In this document: piece after piece, positions 8,219 through 17,018 of the stretch | How the letters are laid out: every line of letters starts with the position of its first letter | Numbering within the stretch: position 1 is the stretch's first letter | NCBI GenBank assembly: GCA_021808285.1 | Contig: JAKBBV010000008.1 | Location: forward strand, 1 to 64,000 | Length of the DNA stretch: 64,000 nt | Direction of reading: 5' to 3' | Source of the DNA: Pseudomonadota bacterium | Lineage (GTDB): Bacteria > Pseudomonadota > Alphaproteobacteria > Caulobacterales > Caulobacteraceae | Made by a program: the position numbers and the translations under genes | The notes under the pieces: generated by a model | What the model was told of the DNA's origin: nothing | The model's input: the letters and a program-made list of their open reading frames with translations, nothing else | Database searches by the model: none

Positions 8219-10528
8219 CTACCCTTCGGCGTAGAGGAGGAGACTGGCGGCGCCGGCCGCAAAAGCAATAGGAGCGCCCCAGGCGGCGACACCCGGCGGC
8301 ACCACCCCGGTGGAGCCCATGGAAGTGAGCACGCCGTCGACCACGAGATAGAGAAGGCCGCAGCCAAGCGCGAAGATGATCGGTCCGGTGCGATTGCTCC
8401 GGGCATGTCCCAGCGCCGTGGGAAGGGCGAGCAGCAGCATGATCAGCGGCGCCATCCCCTCTGCCAGGGTGCGGTAGAGCTTGGTCTCGAATTCGCTTGG
8501 GGGCTTGTCGATGGCCCCCTTGCCGAACAGCGAGCGCAGCGCCGTCCAGGACGTAATCTCATATCCGGTTGAGAACGGATTGGCGGCGTTAAAGAGGCGC
8601 GATACGTCACCTGGACGCAGCGTCGTTCGCCAGTCCGCCGCGGCCACGGCGATGGCCGTTGCGCGCACCGCACCGACATCGGTGATGAGGGCATCGTGGA
8701 GGATCCAGCCCTTTCCCGTCCAGTCCGCCTCCTCTGCCCGGACGCGCCGCTCAAGACTGTGCTGAGCGTCGCGATCATAGATGGTCAGCCCCCGCAGCCG
8801 GCGTCCGTCAGCGCTCGCCGCCGTCGCCTTGACGATATCATCGTCGATCCGAAACCAGCGCGGCGCCCCCGGATCTGGACGCGCACCTGGCGTGGTCGCC
8901 TTCCACCATGTGGCCAGCGCCTGCTCGGCGCGGGGGGCGATCTGGTCGGTCACCGCCATGTCGAGCGCCGCGACAGCGAGGGCCACGGGCAAGGTTCGCC
9001 GAAAGATCTCGAAGAGGGACAGCCCCGAGATCCGCATCACCACGAGTTCACTGTTACGGGCCAACTGGCTGAACGTGAAGACCGCTCCCGCCAGGACCGC
9101 GAACGGCGCCACCTCCTGCACCATGGAGGGCGTCCGAAGGAGCATGTAGCGACCGATATCGAGGAGGCCCCCGCGCTGAAGAATCTGACTGGTCTCGCCC
9201 AGCAGGTCGATCAGTTGAAGCAATGCGATGAGCGCGATCCCGGCGCCCAGCGTCCGCACCGCCATCATCCGGGTGAGGTAGGCGGAAAGGCTCAAGGGAC
9301 CCTTCAAATTCACGGTCGTCACAGCCCTGGGACGGCGCTCCATCAGGGTCTCGATACGACGCAGCAGGCCGGAGATCGGGGTATCCCCCGGTCGGGTTCG
9401 GCTCGAAAGAAAGAGCCAAAAAGCGAGAACCGTAATGCTCAGAAATGCGAGGCCGATCGAGACGAAGGGGTTGATCGCCCCCTCGTCGGAGAAGCTTTTG
9501 GCCAGGGTGACGCTGTGGTGGTAGGCCACCAGAATAATGGCTCCAACGATCATCCCCGCGGTGCGATTGCCGCGCTTGGACGCCATCGCGAGCGGGAGGG
9601 CGATGAGCGGGAGGAGCGGGATCGCCAACGACCTCGCCAACCGCGCGCAGAGCTCAGCCTCGAGCACCCGGCGGGGGATCAGCGCATCGGGCCGCTGAGC
9701 CTCATCGATGAGCTCAGGAAATGTCAGCTCCTGCTCGTTGCCGCCGCGTGGTCGGAGCGTGGCGCCTCCCTTGATCAGTTCCCGGTCCGTGAGATTGCCA
9801 AAACGCAGTAACTTCGGCGCTGCATCGCCCTGTTCGGATAAGATGAGGCCACCGCGAAGTCGCAGCTCGGTGGTCTTGCGATCGGGAGCCATTCCGAGGG
9901 CGCCCTCCGAGGCGGTAACCACCTGTTCGCCTTCACCGTCCTTGCGGCTGATGAAAACCCCGCTCAATTGACGACCCGTAGCGTCCACTTCGTCGGCGGA
10001 TATCGTGAACTGGGGGCCGGCATTGATGAAGACCTGCGGATCGAGACGCGCGGTCCATCCCGCCTCCGTGGCTGCATTGAGGACGGCGCGATATCCGAAC
10101 CGGCTGTAAGGCTGCAAATAGCCCATGAGCAGGAGGTTGCCGACACCCAGAACGAGGCCGGCGAAAACCAGGGGCGCGAGAAGGCGATCGAACGATACGC
10201 CGCCCGCCAGACAGGCATCGATCTGGCTTTCCTCGTCCAGGCGCCCGATGACCATGAACATGGCCACGAAATAGGCGGCGGGCAGCGCCAGGCCCAGCTG
10301 ATAGGGAATCATATTGCCCACCAGCCCAACCAGATAGCTCATGTGGGCGCCGTTGGCGGCCAGCTGATCAATCAGCCTGAGCGTCTGCTCCAGCAAAAAC
10401 GCCACCAGGGTCACGCCAAGCACGGCCAGAGCCGGCAAGGTCAGCATCCGCAGGATGTAGCGGTCGAGTATAGAGGGACGCCAGGGGGGCCGAGGCGCCG
10501 CCGCGGCGCTAAGCGCCAGGGAGGTCAC
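8219..10528 (-). CDS. LptF-LptG (YjgP/YjgQ) fusion permease
   Basis: 769 aa; two successive LptF/G-type units, each three TM helices + large soluble domain + three TM helices; first unit begins ILDRYILRMLTLPALAVLGVTLVAFL, second begins around LSAYLTRMMAVRTLGAGIALIALLQLIDLLGE. Confidence 0.88.
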   Translation of the reverse strand: MTSLALSAAAAPRPPWRPSILDRYILRMLTLPALAVLGVTLVAFLLEQTLRLIDQLAANGAHMSYLVGLVGNMIPYQLGLALPAAYFVAMFMVIGRLDEESQIDACLAGGVSFDRLLAPLVFAGLVLGVGNLLLMGYLQPYSRFGYRAVLNAATEAGWTARLDPQVFINAGPQFTISADEVDATGRQLSGVFISRKDGEGEQVVTASEGALGMAPDRKTTELRLRGGLILSEQGDAAPKLLRFGNLTDRELIKGGATLRPRGGNEQELTFPELIDEAQRPDALIPRRVLEAELCARLARSLAIPLLPLIALPLAMASKRGNRTAGMIVGAIILVAYHHSVTLAKSFSDEGAINPFVSIGLAFLSITVLAFWLFLSSRTRPGDTPISGLLRRIETLMERRPRAVTTVNLKGPLSLSAYLTRMMAVRTLGAGIALIALLQLIDLLGETSQILQRGGLLDIGRYMLLRTPSMVQEVAPFAVLAGAVFTFSQLARNSELVVMRISGLSLFEIFRRTLPVALAVAALDMAVTDQIAPRAEQALATWWKATTPGARPDPGAPRWFRIDDDIVKATAASADGRRLRGLTIYDRDAQHSLERRVRAEEADWTGKGWILHDALITDVGAVRATAIAVAAADWRTTLRPGDVSRLFNAANPFSTGYEITSWTALRSLFGKGAIDKPPSEFETKLYRTLAEGMAPLIMLLLALPTALGHARSNRTGPIIFALGCGLLYLVVDGVLTSMGSTGVVPPGVAAWGAPIAFAAGAASLLLYAEG

Positions 10529-10534
10529 GAGAGT

Positions 10535-11758
10535 CTAGACCGCCCCTGCAATGCGGCGACGGCCCGACGGCAGGAAGCCCAAGGTACGGCCGACCTCGGC
10601 GAAAACGCTCAAGACGGTGTCAATTTGCGCCAGGGTGTGAGCGGCGCTGACGCTGCTGCGCAGAAGTCTCACATTGGTTGGGGTCGCCGGGGGTAGAGCC
10701 AGATTGAGATAGACCCCTCCCTCAAGCAGGAGCTTCCAAAACATCACTGCCGTTTCCTGATCAGGCATGGCGACCGCGACGATGGGATTGGCCTCCGGGC
10801 CGACCTCGAAGCCCATGGCCTTGAGCCCATCATAAAGCCGGTGTGCATTGCGCATGAGCGTCTCACGCAAGGACGGCTCCGCCTGAAGTTTCTCCAATGC
10901 CGCCAAGGTCGAGGCGACAATGCCAGGCGGCAGGGATGCGGTGAACATGTAGGGGCGCGACACGATGCGCATGATGTCGAAATCGGGTGTGTCGGACACA
11001 CAGAAGCCGCCGACGCTGCCCAGACTCTTGGAGAACGTCCCGACGATGAAGTCGACATCCGCCTCGACGTCCGCCGCCTCGGCCAGCCCCCTGCCGGTCT
11101 CGCCTAGAACGCCCATGGAATGGGCCTCGTCCACCAGGAGGTAGGCGCCGGTCTCGCGCTTCACCGCCGCGATCTCCTTGAGCGGCGCCGTGTCGCCCAG
11201 CATAGAATAGATCCCCTCCACGACGATCAACCGATCGCCGGGCGCGCCTTCGAGGCGTCTGAGCCGCTTGTAGAGGTCGTCTGGATTGTTGTGACGGAAC
11301 CTGATCACTTCTGCGTGACCAAGGCGCGAGCCGTCGTATATGCTGGCGTGACTATCGGCATCGAGCATCAGGTGGTCGCCGCGTCCCACAAGAGTCGACA
11401 GTACGCCGAGATTAGCCTGATAGCCGGTGCTGAAGACCATGGCGTTCTGTCGCCCGAAGAACTTGGCCAGAGCCTCTTCAAGCCGCTTGTGGCCGCCATA
11501 GGTTCCATTGGCGACCCGTGAGCCCGTGGTTCCGGTGCCTTGGCCTCGGGTCGCCTCGATGGCGCGATCGACACAGTCTGGGTCGAACGTCAGACCCAGA
11601 TAGTTGTTCGTGCCAAGCAGAATCATTGCCTGACCGCCTATCACACCCTCTGTGGGCGAGGTGACGGCGTCGAATCGGACGTTCAGAGGGTCCACGCCAC
11701 TGGCGCGAAGTTGGTCATAGGCCTGCTTATAGGCCCCGTGCTTGGCGAGGATGGTCAT
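10535..11758 (-). CDS. spt: Serine palmitoyltransferase (alpha-oxoamine synthase)
   Basis: NNYLGLTFDP, GTGTTGSRVANGTYGGHKRLEEALAKFFG, LVDEAHSMGVLGETGRG and PLP-lysine GTFSKSLGSVGGF; paired with a dedicated ACP. Confidence 0.9.
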   Translation of the reverse strand: MTILAKHGAYKQAYDQLRASGVDPLNVRFDAVTSPTEGVIGGQAMILLGTNNYLGLTFDPDCVDRAIEATRGQGTGTTGSRVANGTYGGHKRLEEALAKFFGRQNAMVFSTGYQANLGVLSTLVGRGDHLMLDADSHASIYDGSRLGHAEVIRFRHNNPDDLYKRLRRLEGAPGDRLIVVEGIYSMLGDTAPLKEIAAVKRETGAYLLVDEAHSMGVLGETGRGLAEAADVEADVDFIVGTFSKSLGSVGGFCVSDTPDFDIMRIVSRPYMFTASLPPGIVASTLAALEKLQAEPSLRETLMRNAHRLYDGLKAMGFEVGPEANPIVAVAMPDQETAVMFWKLLLEGGVYLNLALPPATPTNVRLLRSSVSAAHTLAQIDTVLSVFAEVGRTLGFLPSGRRRIAGAV

Positions 11759-12051
11759 GCGACGCGCCCAGACCGAAGGGCTTCGACAGCGGCGATAAGG
11801 TCAGCCACGGTCTGGATCTGTGCGATCCGGTCGAGCGGAATCGAAATGTCGTAGAAATCTTCGATGGCCATGACGAAATTCATCACCCCAAGTGAGTCCA
11901 TGCCCAAATCCTCCACGATGTCGGTATCGTCCCGGATAGATACGGGGCGACCCAGAACCTCCTCGAAGATCGTGGAGATTTCGTTTCGGATGGCGGCATT
12001 GGCGTCAGCGTCGGTGCCGCCGACCACAGCCAGTTGCAAATTCTGCCGCAT
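11755..12051 (-). CDS. Acyl carrier protein of the sphingolipid locus
   Basis: DLGMDSLGVMNFVMAIEDFYDISIP; overlaps spt start by ATGA. Confidence 0.9.
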   Translation of the reverse strand: MRQNLQLAVVGGTDADANAAIRNEISTIFEEVLGRPVSIRDDTDIVEDLGMDSLGVMNFVMAIEDFYDISIPLDRIAQIQTVADLIAAVEALRSGRVA

Positions 12052-12286
12052 TCTCTATCGGCCCCCTCTCGGTGACAACGGAAACGCGCGCAACCCCAAA
12101 CCTTAGCTAACAGGATCGACCGCCAAGCTTCAACCTCATGGGGCGGGTCGACGCCCCCGCAAGCCACCGGAGGGCATCGCGGAACCGGCGGATCAAGTCC
12201 GGTTTCGAAACGCGCTTTTGATCGGCGGCGGCGCACAAAGCAAGTCATGTTGCACCGCAGAAGACATTTTTCGCCTCCAAGCGGCC

Positions 12287-13222
12287 TCAGAGCCATCCCT
12301 TGAGACGGTACCATGCCGCGGTTTCCGTAAAGCCCTGATCCAGCGAACGACCCATCGGCCCGGATCGCCAAGGCGCCATCTCAGAGGGGGAAACCGCCCA
12401 ATCGGGATGGGTGAGTTCTCGCGCCTTGCCCGCGCCAAAAATGGCTGGCCGGCCGGTCAGTCGGGACGCCAGGTCCGCGATCCCCCCCGCCGCGTGGATC
12501 AGGCTGACGGGCAAGGGCATCAGGGGCGCATTTCGATTGAACGCGCTGCGAGCCGTCCGCCAGATCTCCCGCCAGCCATAACCCTGGGGCCTGTGTCCCC
12601 CCAAGGCGAAGCGGCCATCCTCGTCTCGCCGCGCCGCCTCAGCGATCTCCGCGGCCACATCGTCAACGTGAGCCAGGGCGAGGCGCGTCGTCGGCGCACC
12701 GGGGTAGGGCAGGATTGGCGCGTGGGCGGCGAGTTGGAACAATCCAAGCGTCGCGCGATCGCCCGGCCCGTAGACGGCGGGGGGTCGAATTATGGTCAAG
12801 GACCCTCCCAGAACCTCCCGTGCGGCGAGCTCGCCCGCGTGCTTGCTGAAGGCATAGGAAGAGAGTTGCGGCTGGCGGGCAGCCAGGCTGGAGACGAGAA
12901 CGAATCTCGCCCCGACGGCCTTAGCCGCCCGCGCGGCCGCTGCGGCGCCCGCCTCGTTCACGGCTAGAAATCCGGCACGGTCACGGGCCATGATCGCTCC
13001 CGCCAAATGCACGAAGACCTGAGCGCCGGCGGCGAGGCGGGCCAGGGCCCCAGCATCGGCGAGGTCGCCGAGAACCCATTCCAGGTCATCCTTGCGCGCC
13101 TCACCCTCAATCGGCGGACGGCGCGCCAGAGCTCTCAGGCTCCAACCCTGCGCAAGAAGATGCGGAGCGAGCCGTTGCCCCAGAAACCCCGTCGCACCCG
13201 TAAGGGCTATGAGGCCGGCCAT
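12287..13222 (-). CDS. NAD(P)-dependent epimerase/dehydratase-family protein, candidate ceramide reductase
   Basis: N-terminal Rossmann TGATGFLGQRLAPHLL, SSYAFSKHAGE (YxxxK); sits in the sphingolipid locus. Confidence 0.85.
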   Translation of the reverse strand: MAGLIALTGATGFLGQRLAPHLLAQGWSLRALARRPPIEGEARKDDLEWVLGDLADAGALARLAAGAQVFVHLAGAIMARDRAGFLAVNEAGAAAAARAAKAVGARFVLVSSLAARQPQLSSYAFSKHAGELAAREVLGGSLTIIRPPAVYGPGDRATLGLFQLAAHAPILPYPGAPTTRLALAHVDDVAAEIAEAARRDEDGRFALGGHRPQGYGWREIWRTARSAFNRNAPLMPLPVSLIHAAGGIADLASRLTGRPAIFGAGKARELTHPDWAVSPSEMAPWRSGPMGRSLDQGFTETAAWYRLKGWL

Positions 13223-13243
13223 GACCAGGCGCGATCCGCCGTC

Positions 13244-14974
13244 TCAGGCCTGGACGCGCTCAGTGGCCGGGGCGAAAGCGCCCGACATAAAGAGGGCGCG
13301 CGCCCGCGATCGACTCAGTTTGCCGGAGGACGTCTGGGGCAGGCTGTGAGGAGGAGCCAGAACCACCTGAATCTCCAACCCATGGCGGGCGCGTAGGAGG
13401 CCGGCGACCTCTTTTTCCAGAGACATCCGGGCCGAAGCCTCCCGAGTCCGACACTGGACCAGGGCCACAACCCGCTCATCACTACCCCCCTCGGCGTAAG
13501 AGAACACCGCCACGTCTCCCGATCGAAGCCCCTCGATTTCGCGCTCCGCAGTCCATTCCAAATCCTGCGGCCAGACGTTGCGGCCATTGACGATGATCAG
13601 GTCCTTGGCGCGACCTGTGATCACGATCTCGCCATCCAGGAGGTAGCCCAGATCGCCGGTATCCAGCCACCCATCGGCGGAAAGGGTTCTGGCGGTTTCG
13701 TCGGGCGCACCGAAATAGGCCTTCATCAAGCTCGGGCCGCGCGCGAAGATTCGGCCGACCTGCCGCTCGCCCAGGACGCGACCGGCCAGGTCGCGCACCT
13801 CAAGCTCATGATCCTTTAGAGGTCGACCGCAGAGGGCGAACTCGCGCTGTCGCCGGCCCTCGCCCAAAGGATGAGCTGCCACGGCCTCGGCTTCGAGACG
13901 GTCCATATCCGCCACGTCCGTGCGCAGCCCCTTCCCCACCGGGGTGAGTGACAGGGCCAGGGTCGCTTCAGCCATGCCGTAGCTCGCGGTGAAGGCCGCC
14001 GCGTTGAAGCCCGCCGGCGCATAGGCGTCAGCGAATGACCGCAGCGGTTCAGGGCGGATCATGTCACCGCCGAGCCCCGCCACACGCCAGGACGAAAGGT
14101 CGAGCTCTGTTAGGTTCGCGGCTCCCGCCCGCCGCGCGGCGAGGTCGAAGCCGAAGGTGGGTGCGTAGGAAATCGTTCCCTTGCGCTGTGAAATGAGGTC
14201 GAGCCACAGCAGGGGCCGACGAACGAAGGCGCCTGTGGGAAGGAGATCGACCGAGACCTGGAAGCCAACGCTGCAAAGGAGCATCCCGACCAGACCCATA
14301 TCGTGATAGAGCGGCAGCCAGCTTACGGTCCGGTCGGTGGCGGCGACCCCGAGCCCCGGACCGCCGATCGCATAGACATTGGCCATGAGCGCGGCTTGGG
14401 TGACGGCGACGCCCATGGGGAACCGGGTGCTTCCAGACGAGAACTGCAGATAACAAAGCCCCTGCGGGTCTGGCCGAGGGAGCGGCCCAGCGCCGGCGCG
14501 GGGCAGATCGTCCAGACGCCCACAGATCGCGAGATCGAGACCGTTGGCGGCTTCGTTGAACCAGTCCGCGAGCGCACCGGGCGCCAAGGCCGCCCGCGCC
14601 TCGGCCGAGACGAGCATACGCCTTACATGTTCGAGATAGGCGTCTTTGCCGCCGAAAGGCGCCGGCAGTGGGGTCGGCGCGGGAACGAGGCCAGCAAATT
14701 GGCAGGCGAAAAAAGCGCGCAGGAAATCACCGTCGCTTTCCGCAGCCAACATGACCCGGTCGCCCGGCTCTAAGCCAGTCGCTAGAAGGCGCCCCGCGAG
14801 GTCCAGCGCCTGATCGCGAAGGTCCCGATAGGGCAGGACTTCAATGAGCTCTCCCTTGAGGGAATGCACATTGATCCCAGTGCTCTGAAGCGCCGCGTAG
14901 TCGAGGGCCTCGGCAAGAGTCGCGAAATCGCCTTTGCGGACGGAGCGTCCGGGCGCGGTCGGTGTCGGAGTCAA
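13244..14974 (-). CDS. Fatty acyl-AMP ligase / acyl-ACP synthetase
   Basis: LQFSSGSTRFPMGV (AMP-binding), WLPLYHDMGLVGM, GWLDTGDLGYLLDGEIVITGRAKDLIIVNGRN. Confidence 0.9.
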   Translation of the reverse strand: MTPTPTAPGRSVRKGDFATLAEALDYAALQSTGINVHSLKGELIEVLPYRDLRDQALDLAGRLLATGLEPGDRVMLAAESDGDFLRAFFACQFAGLVPAPTPLPAPFGGKDAYLEHVRRMLVSAEARAALAPGALADWFNEAANGLDLAICGRLDDLPRAGAGPLPRPDPQGLCYLQFSSGSTRFPMGVAVTQAALMANVYAIGGPGLGVAATDRTVSWLPLYHDMGLVGMLLCSVGFQVSVDLLPTGAFVRRPLLWLDLISQRKGTISYAPTFGFDLAARRAGAANLTELDLSSWRVAGLGGDMIRPEPLRSFADAYAPAGFNAAAFTASYGMAEATLALSLTPVGKGLRTDVADMDRLEAEAVAAHPLGEGRRQREFALCGRPLKDHELEVRDLAGRVLGERQVGRIFARGPSLMKAYFGAPDETARTLSADGWLDTGDLGYLLDGEIVITGRAKDLIIVNGRNVWPQDLEWTAEREIEGLRSGDVAVFSYAEGGSDERVVALVQCRTREASARMSLEKEVAGLLRARHGLEIQVVLAPPHSLPQTSSGKLSRSRARALFMSGAFAPATERVQA

Positions 14975-15152
14975 TTCGGGGGGTTCCGCTGAGGGGCTTC
15001 CATGAGGCCAGGGACACGACCATGATGCACGGACCTTGGCGGCGCGTCACCATTGAACCGGCCGGGCGCCTCTTAGTCGAATTGCCCCCCCCGCGTCGAG
15101 CATGCTTTATGACACGGCCCGTTAAAACCTGGGCGACGAGACAGTCCTGTAC

Positions 15153-16994
15153 ATGAACGACACCTCCACCGCCGGCCCAGACCGACCCAGTCTCGGAGCC
15201 CTGATGAAGGAGGAACTCCTTCACGACGCGCTCAAGCACCCTCCAGCTGGCGACCTGCAGCCTCTCACCCGCCTCGCGCCTTTCGTGGGAGCTCACCCCG
15301 TGGACGCCATCCTTGGGATGGTCTTCCTCACGCTGTCCTCGGCCTCCGCCCTCGCCATGACCGATGGCGTCCGACGGGTGATCGACGGCGGCTTCACCCA
15401 CCGCACCGAAGGCGAACTCGTCCAGCTCTTCATGACCGCCGGCGTGATCGCCGTCGTCCTGGCCCTGTCGACCGGAATGAGGATGTACTTCCTCTACAAG
15501 CTGGGAGAGCGGGTCGTCGTCGACCTTCGCAAGGTCGTGTTCCGGCGCGTACTCGGCCTCGACCTGGCGCATTTCCAGAAGCTCAAGACGGGAGAGATCC
15601 TGTCCCGCCTGACCACCGACATGACGATGGTCGAGGGCATCGTCGGGACCGTGGCGCCGGTGGCGCTGCGCAATCTCATGACGCTGGTGGGCGCACTGGG
15701 ATGGATGCTGATCGTCAGTCCCAATTTCACCGGCCTGGTCCTGGCCCTGATTCCCTTTCTGCTCACGCCGCTGTTCCTCATGGGCCGGCGCCTGCAGCGC
15801 CTTTCCCTGCGCGCTCAGGATCGCTTCGCCGAGGCCGTGGGGTATGCCGGGGAGGGCCTGGGAGCGGTCGATACGGTTCAGGCCTTCGGACAGGAGGACG
15901 CCGTCGCCGCGCGTTTCAACCGCTCGGTGGAAAGCGCCTTCGAAGCCTCCCGGGCACAGCTCAAGGCGCGCGGTCTACTGTCCGCCCTGATGATCACCCT
16001 GATCTTTGGCGGCATGATCGCGCTCCTGTTCCAGTCGACGGTGGCCGTTGTGCATCACCGGCTGTCGCCAGGGCGCCTCGTCCAGCTCCTGGCCCTTGCC
16101 TTCTTCGCCGCCAACGCCGTGCGTGATCTTTCCGATGTCTGGGGGCAGATCCAGAAGGCGTCGGGCGCTGCGGCGCGGGTTATCGAGATGCTGGATGCCC
16201 GTCCGACCATCGCCGCGCCCGCCAAAGCCACCCCGTTGCCGCGACCCGCTTTGGGGGAGGTGGATTTCGACAGGGTGCGTTTTGCCTATCCCGGACGTCG
16301 GGGACCGCCGGCGCTGGATGAATTCGATCTGCACGTCCGTCCAGGAGAACGGGTGGCGTTGGTGGGGCCATCCGGCGCCGGCAAGAGCACTGTTCTCCGC
16401 CTACTGCTGCGTTTCTACGATCCGGAACGGGGCGCCGTGCGTCTGGACGGGGTCGATCTGAGAGAGGCGGACCCCTCAGAGGTGCGTGAGCGCTTGGCTC
16501 TCGTTGCTCAGGATGCGCCGCTGTTCTCCGGTTCGGCGAATGACAATATTCGATTTGGCTCGCCAGAGGCGAGCTTGAGCGAGATCCGCGCGGCGGCGCT
16601 GGCGGCCCAGGCGGATGGTTTTCTCAAGGCCCTGCCGCAAGGCTACGAGACCCTTGTGGGAGAGCATGCCAAGACCCTTTCAGGTGGGCAAAAGCAGCGG
16701 CTCGCGATCGCCAGAGCGCTGCTGCGGGACTCGCCGGTCCTGCTGCTGGATGAGGCCACCAGCGCCCTCGACGCAGAGAGTGAGCGGCTGGTCCAGCAGG
16801 CTTTGCATGAAGCCATGCGCAATCGCACCACTCTGGTCATCGCCCACCGACTCGCGACCGTTCTTGAAGCCGACCGCATCGTGGTTATGGAGCGCGGACG
16901 CGTCGTCGAGGAGGGCGCCCATGGCCAGCTGCTGGCAAAGGGGGGCTTGTATGCCCGGCTAGCCAAGTTGCAATTCACGGCTCAGACCGCGTAA
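15153..16994 (+). CDS. MsbA-like ABC transporter, fused membrane and ATPase domains
   Basis: Walker A GPSGAGKST, signature LSGGQKQR, Walker B VLLLDEATSALD, six N-terminal TM segments. Confidence 0.92.
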   Translation: MNDTSTAGPDRPSLGALMKEELLHDALKHPPAGDLQPLTRLAPFVGAHPVDAILGMVFLTLSSASALAMTDGVRRVIDGGFTHRTEGELVQLFMTAGVIAVVLALSTGMRMYFLYKLGERVVVDLRKVVFRRVLGLDLAHFQKLKTGEILSRLTTDMTMVEGIVGTVAPVALRNLMTLVGALGWMLIVSPNFTGLVLALIPFLLTPLFLMGRRLQRLSLRAQDRFAEAVGYAGEGLGAVDTVQAFGQEDAVAARFNRSVESAFEASRAQLKARGLLSALMITLIFGGMIALLFQSTVAVVHHRLSPGRLVQLLALAFFAANAVRDLSDVWGQIQKASGAAARVIEMLDARPTIAAPAKATPLPRPALGEVDFDRVRFAYPGRRGPPALDEFDLHVRPGERVALVGPSGAGKSTVLRLLLRFYDPERGAVRLDGVDLREADPSEVRERLALVAQDAPLFSGSANDNIRFGSPEASLSEIRAAALAAQADGFLKALPQGYETLVGEHAKTLSGGQKQRLAIARALLRDSPVLLLDEATSALDAESERLVQQALHEAMRNRTTLVIAHRLATVLEADRIVVMERGRVVEEGAHGQLLAKGGLYARLAKLQFTAQTA

Positions 16995-17018
16995 GCCCTT
17001 CCTGACAGGACGCCGCTC

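Noticed and set aside
12140-12204. Two short hairpins (GGGGCG...CGCCCC and AACCGG...CCGGTT) between acp and the epimerase gene
   Set aside because: Short stems without a T-tract; expected by chance in GC-rich intergenic sequence.
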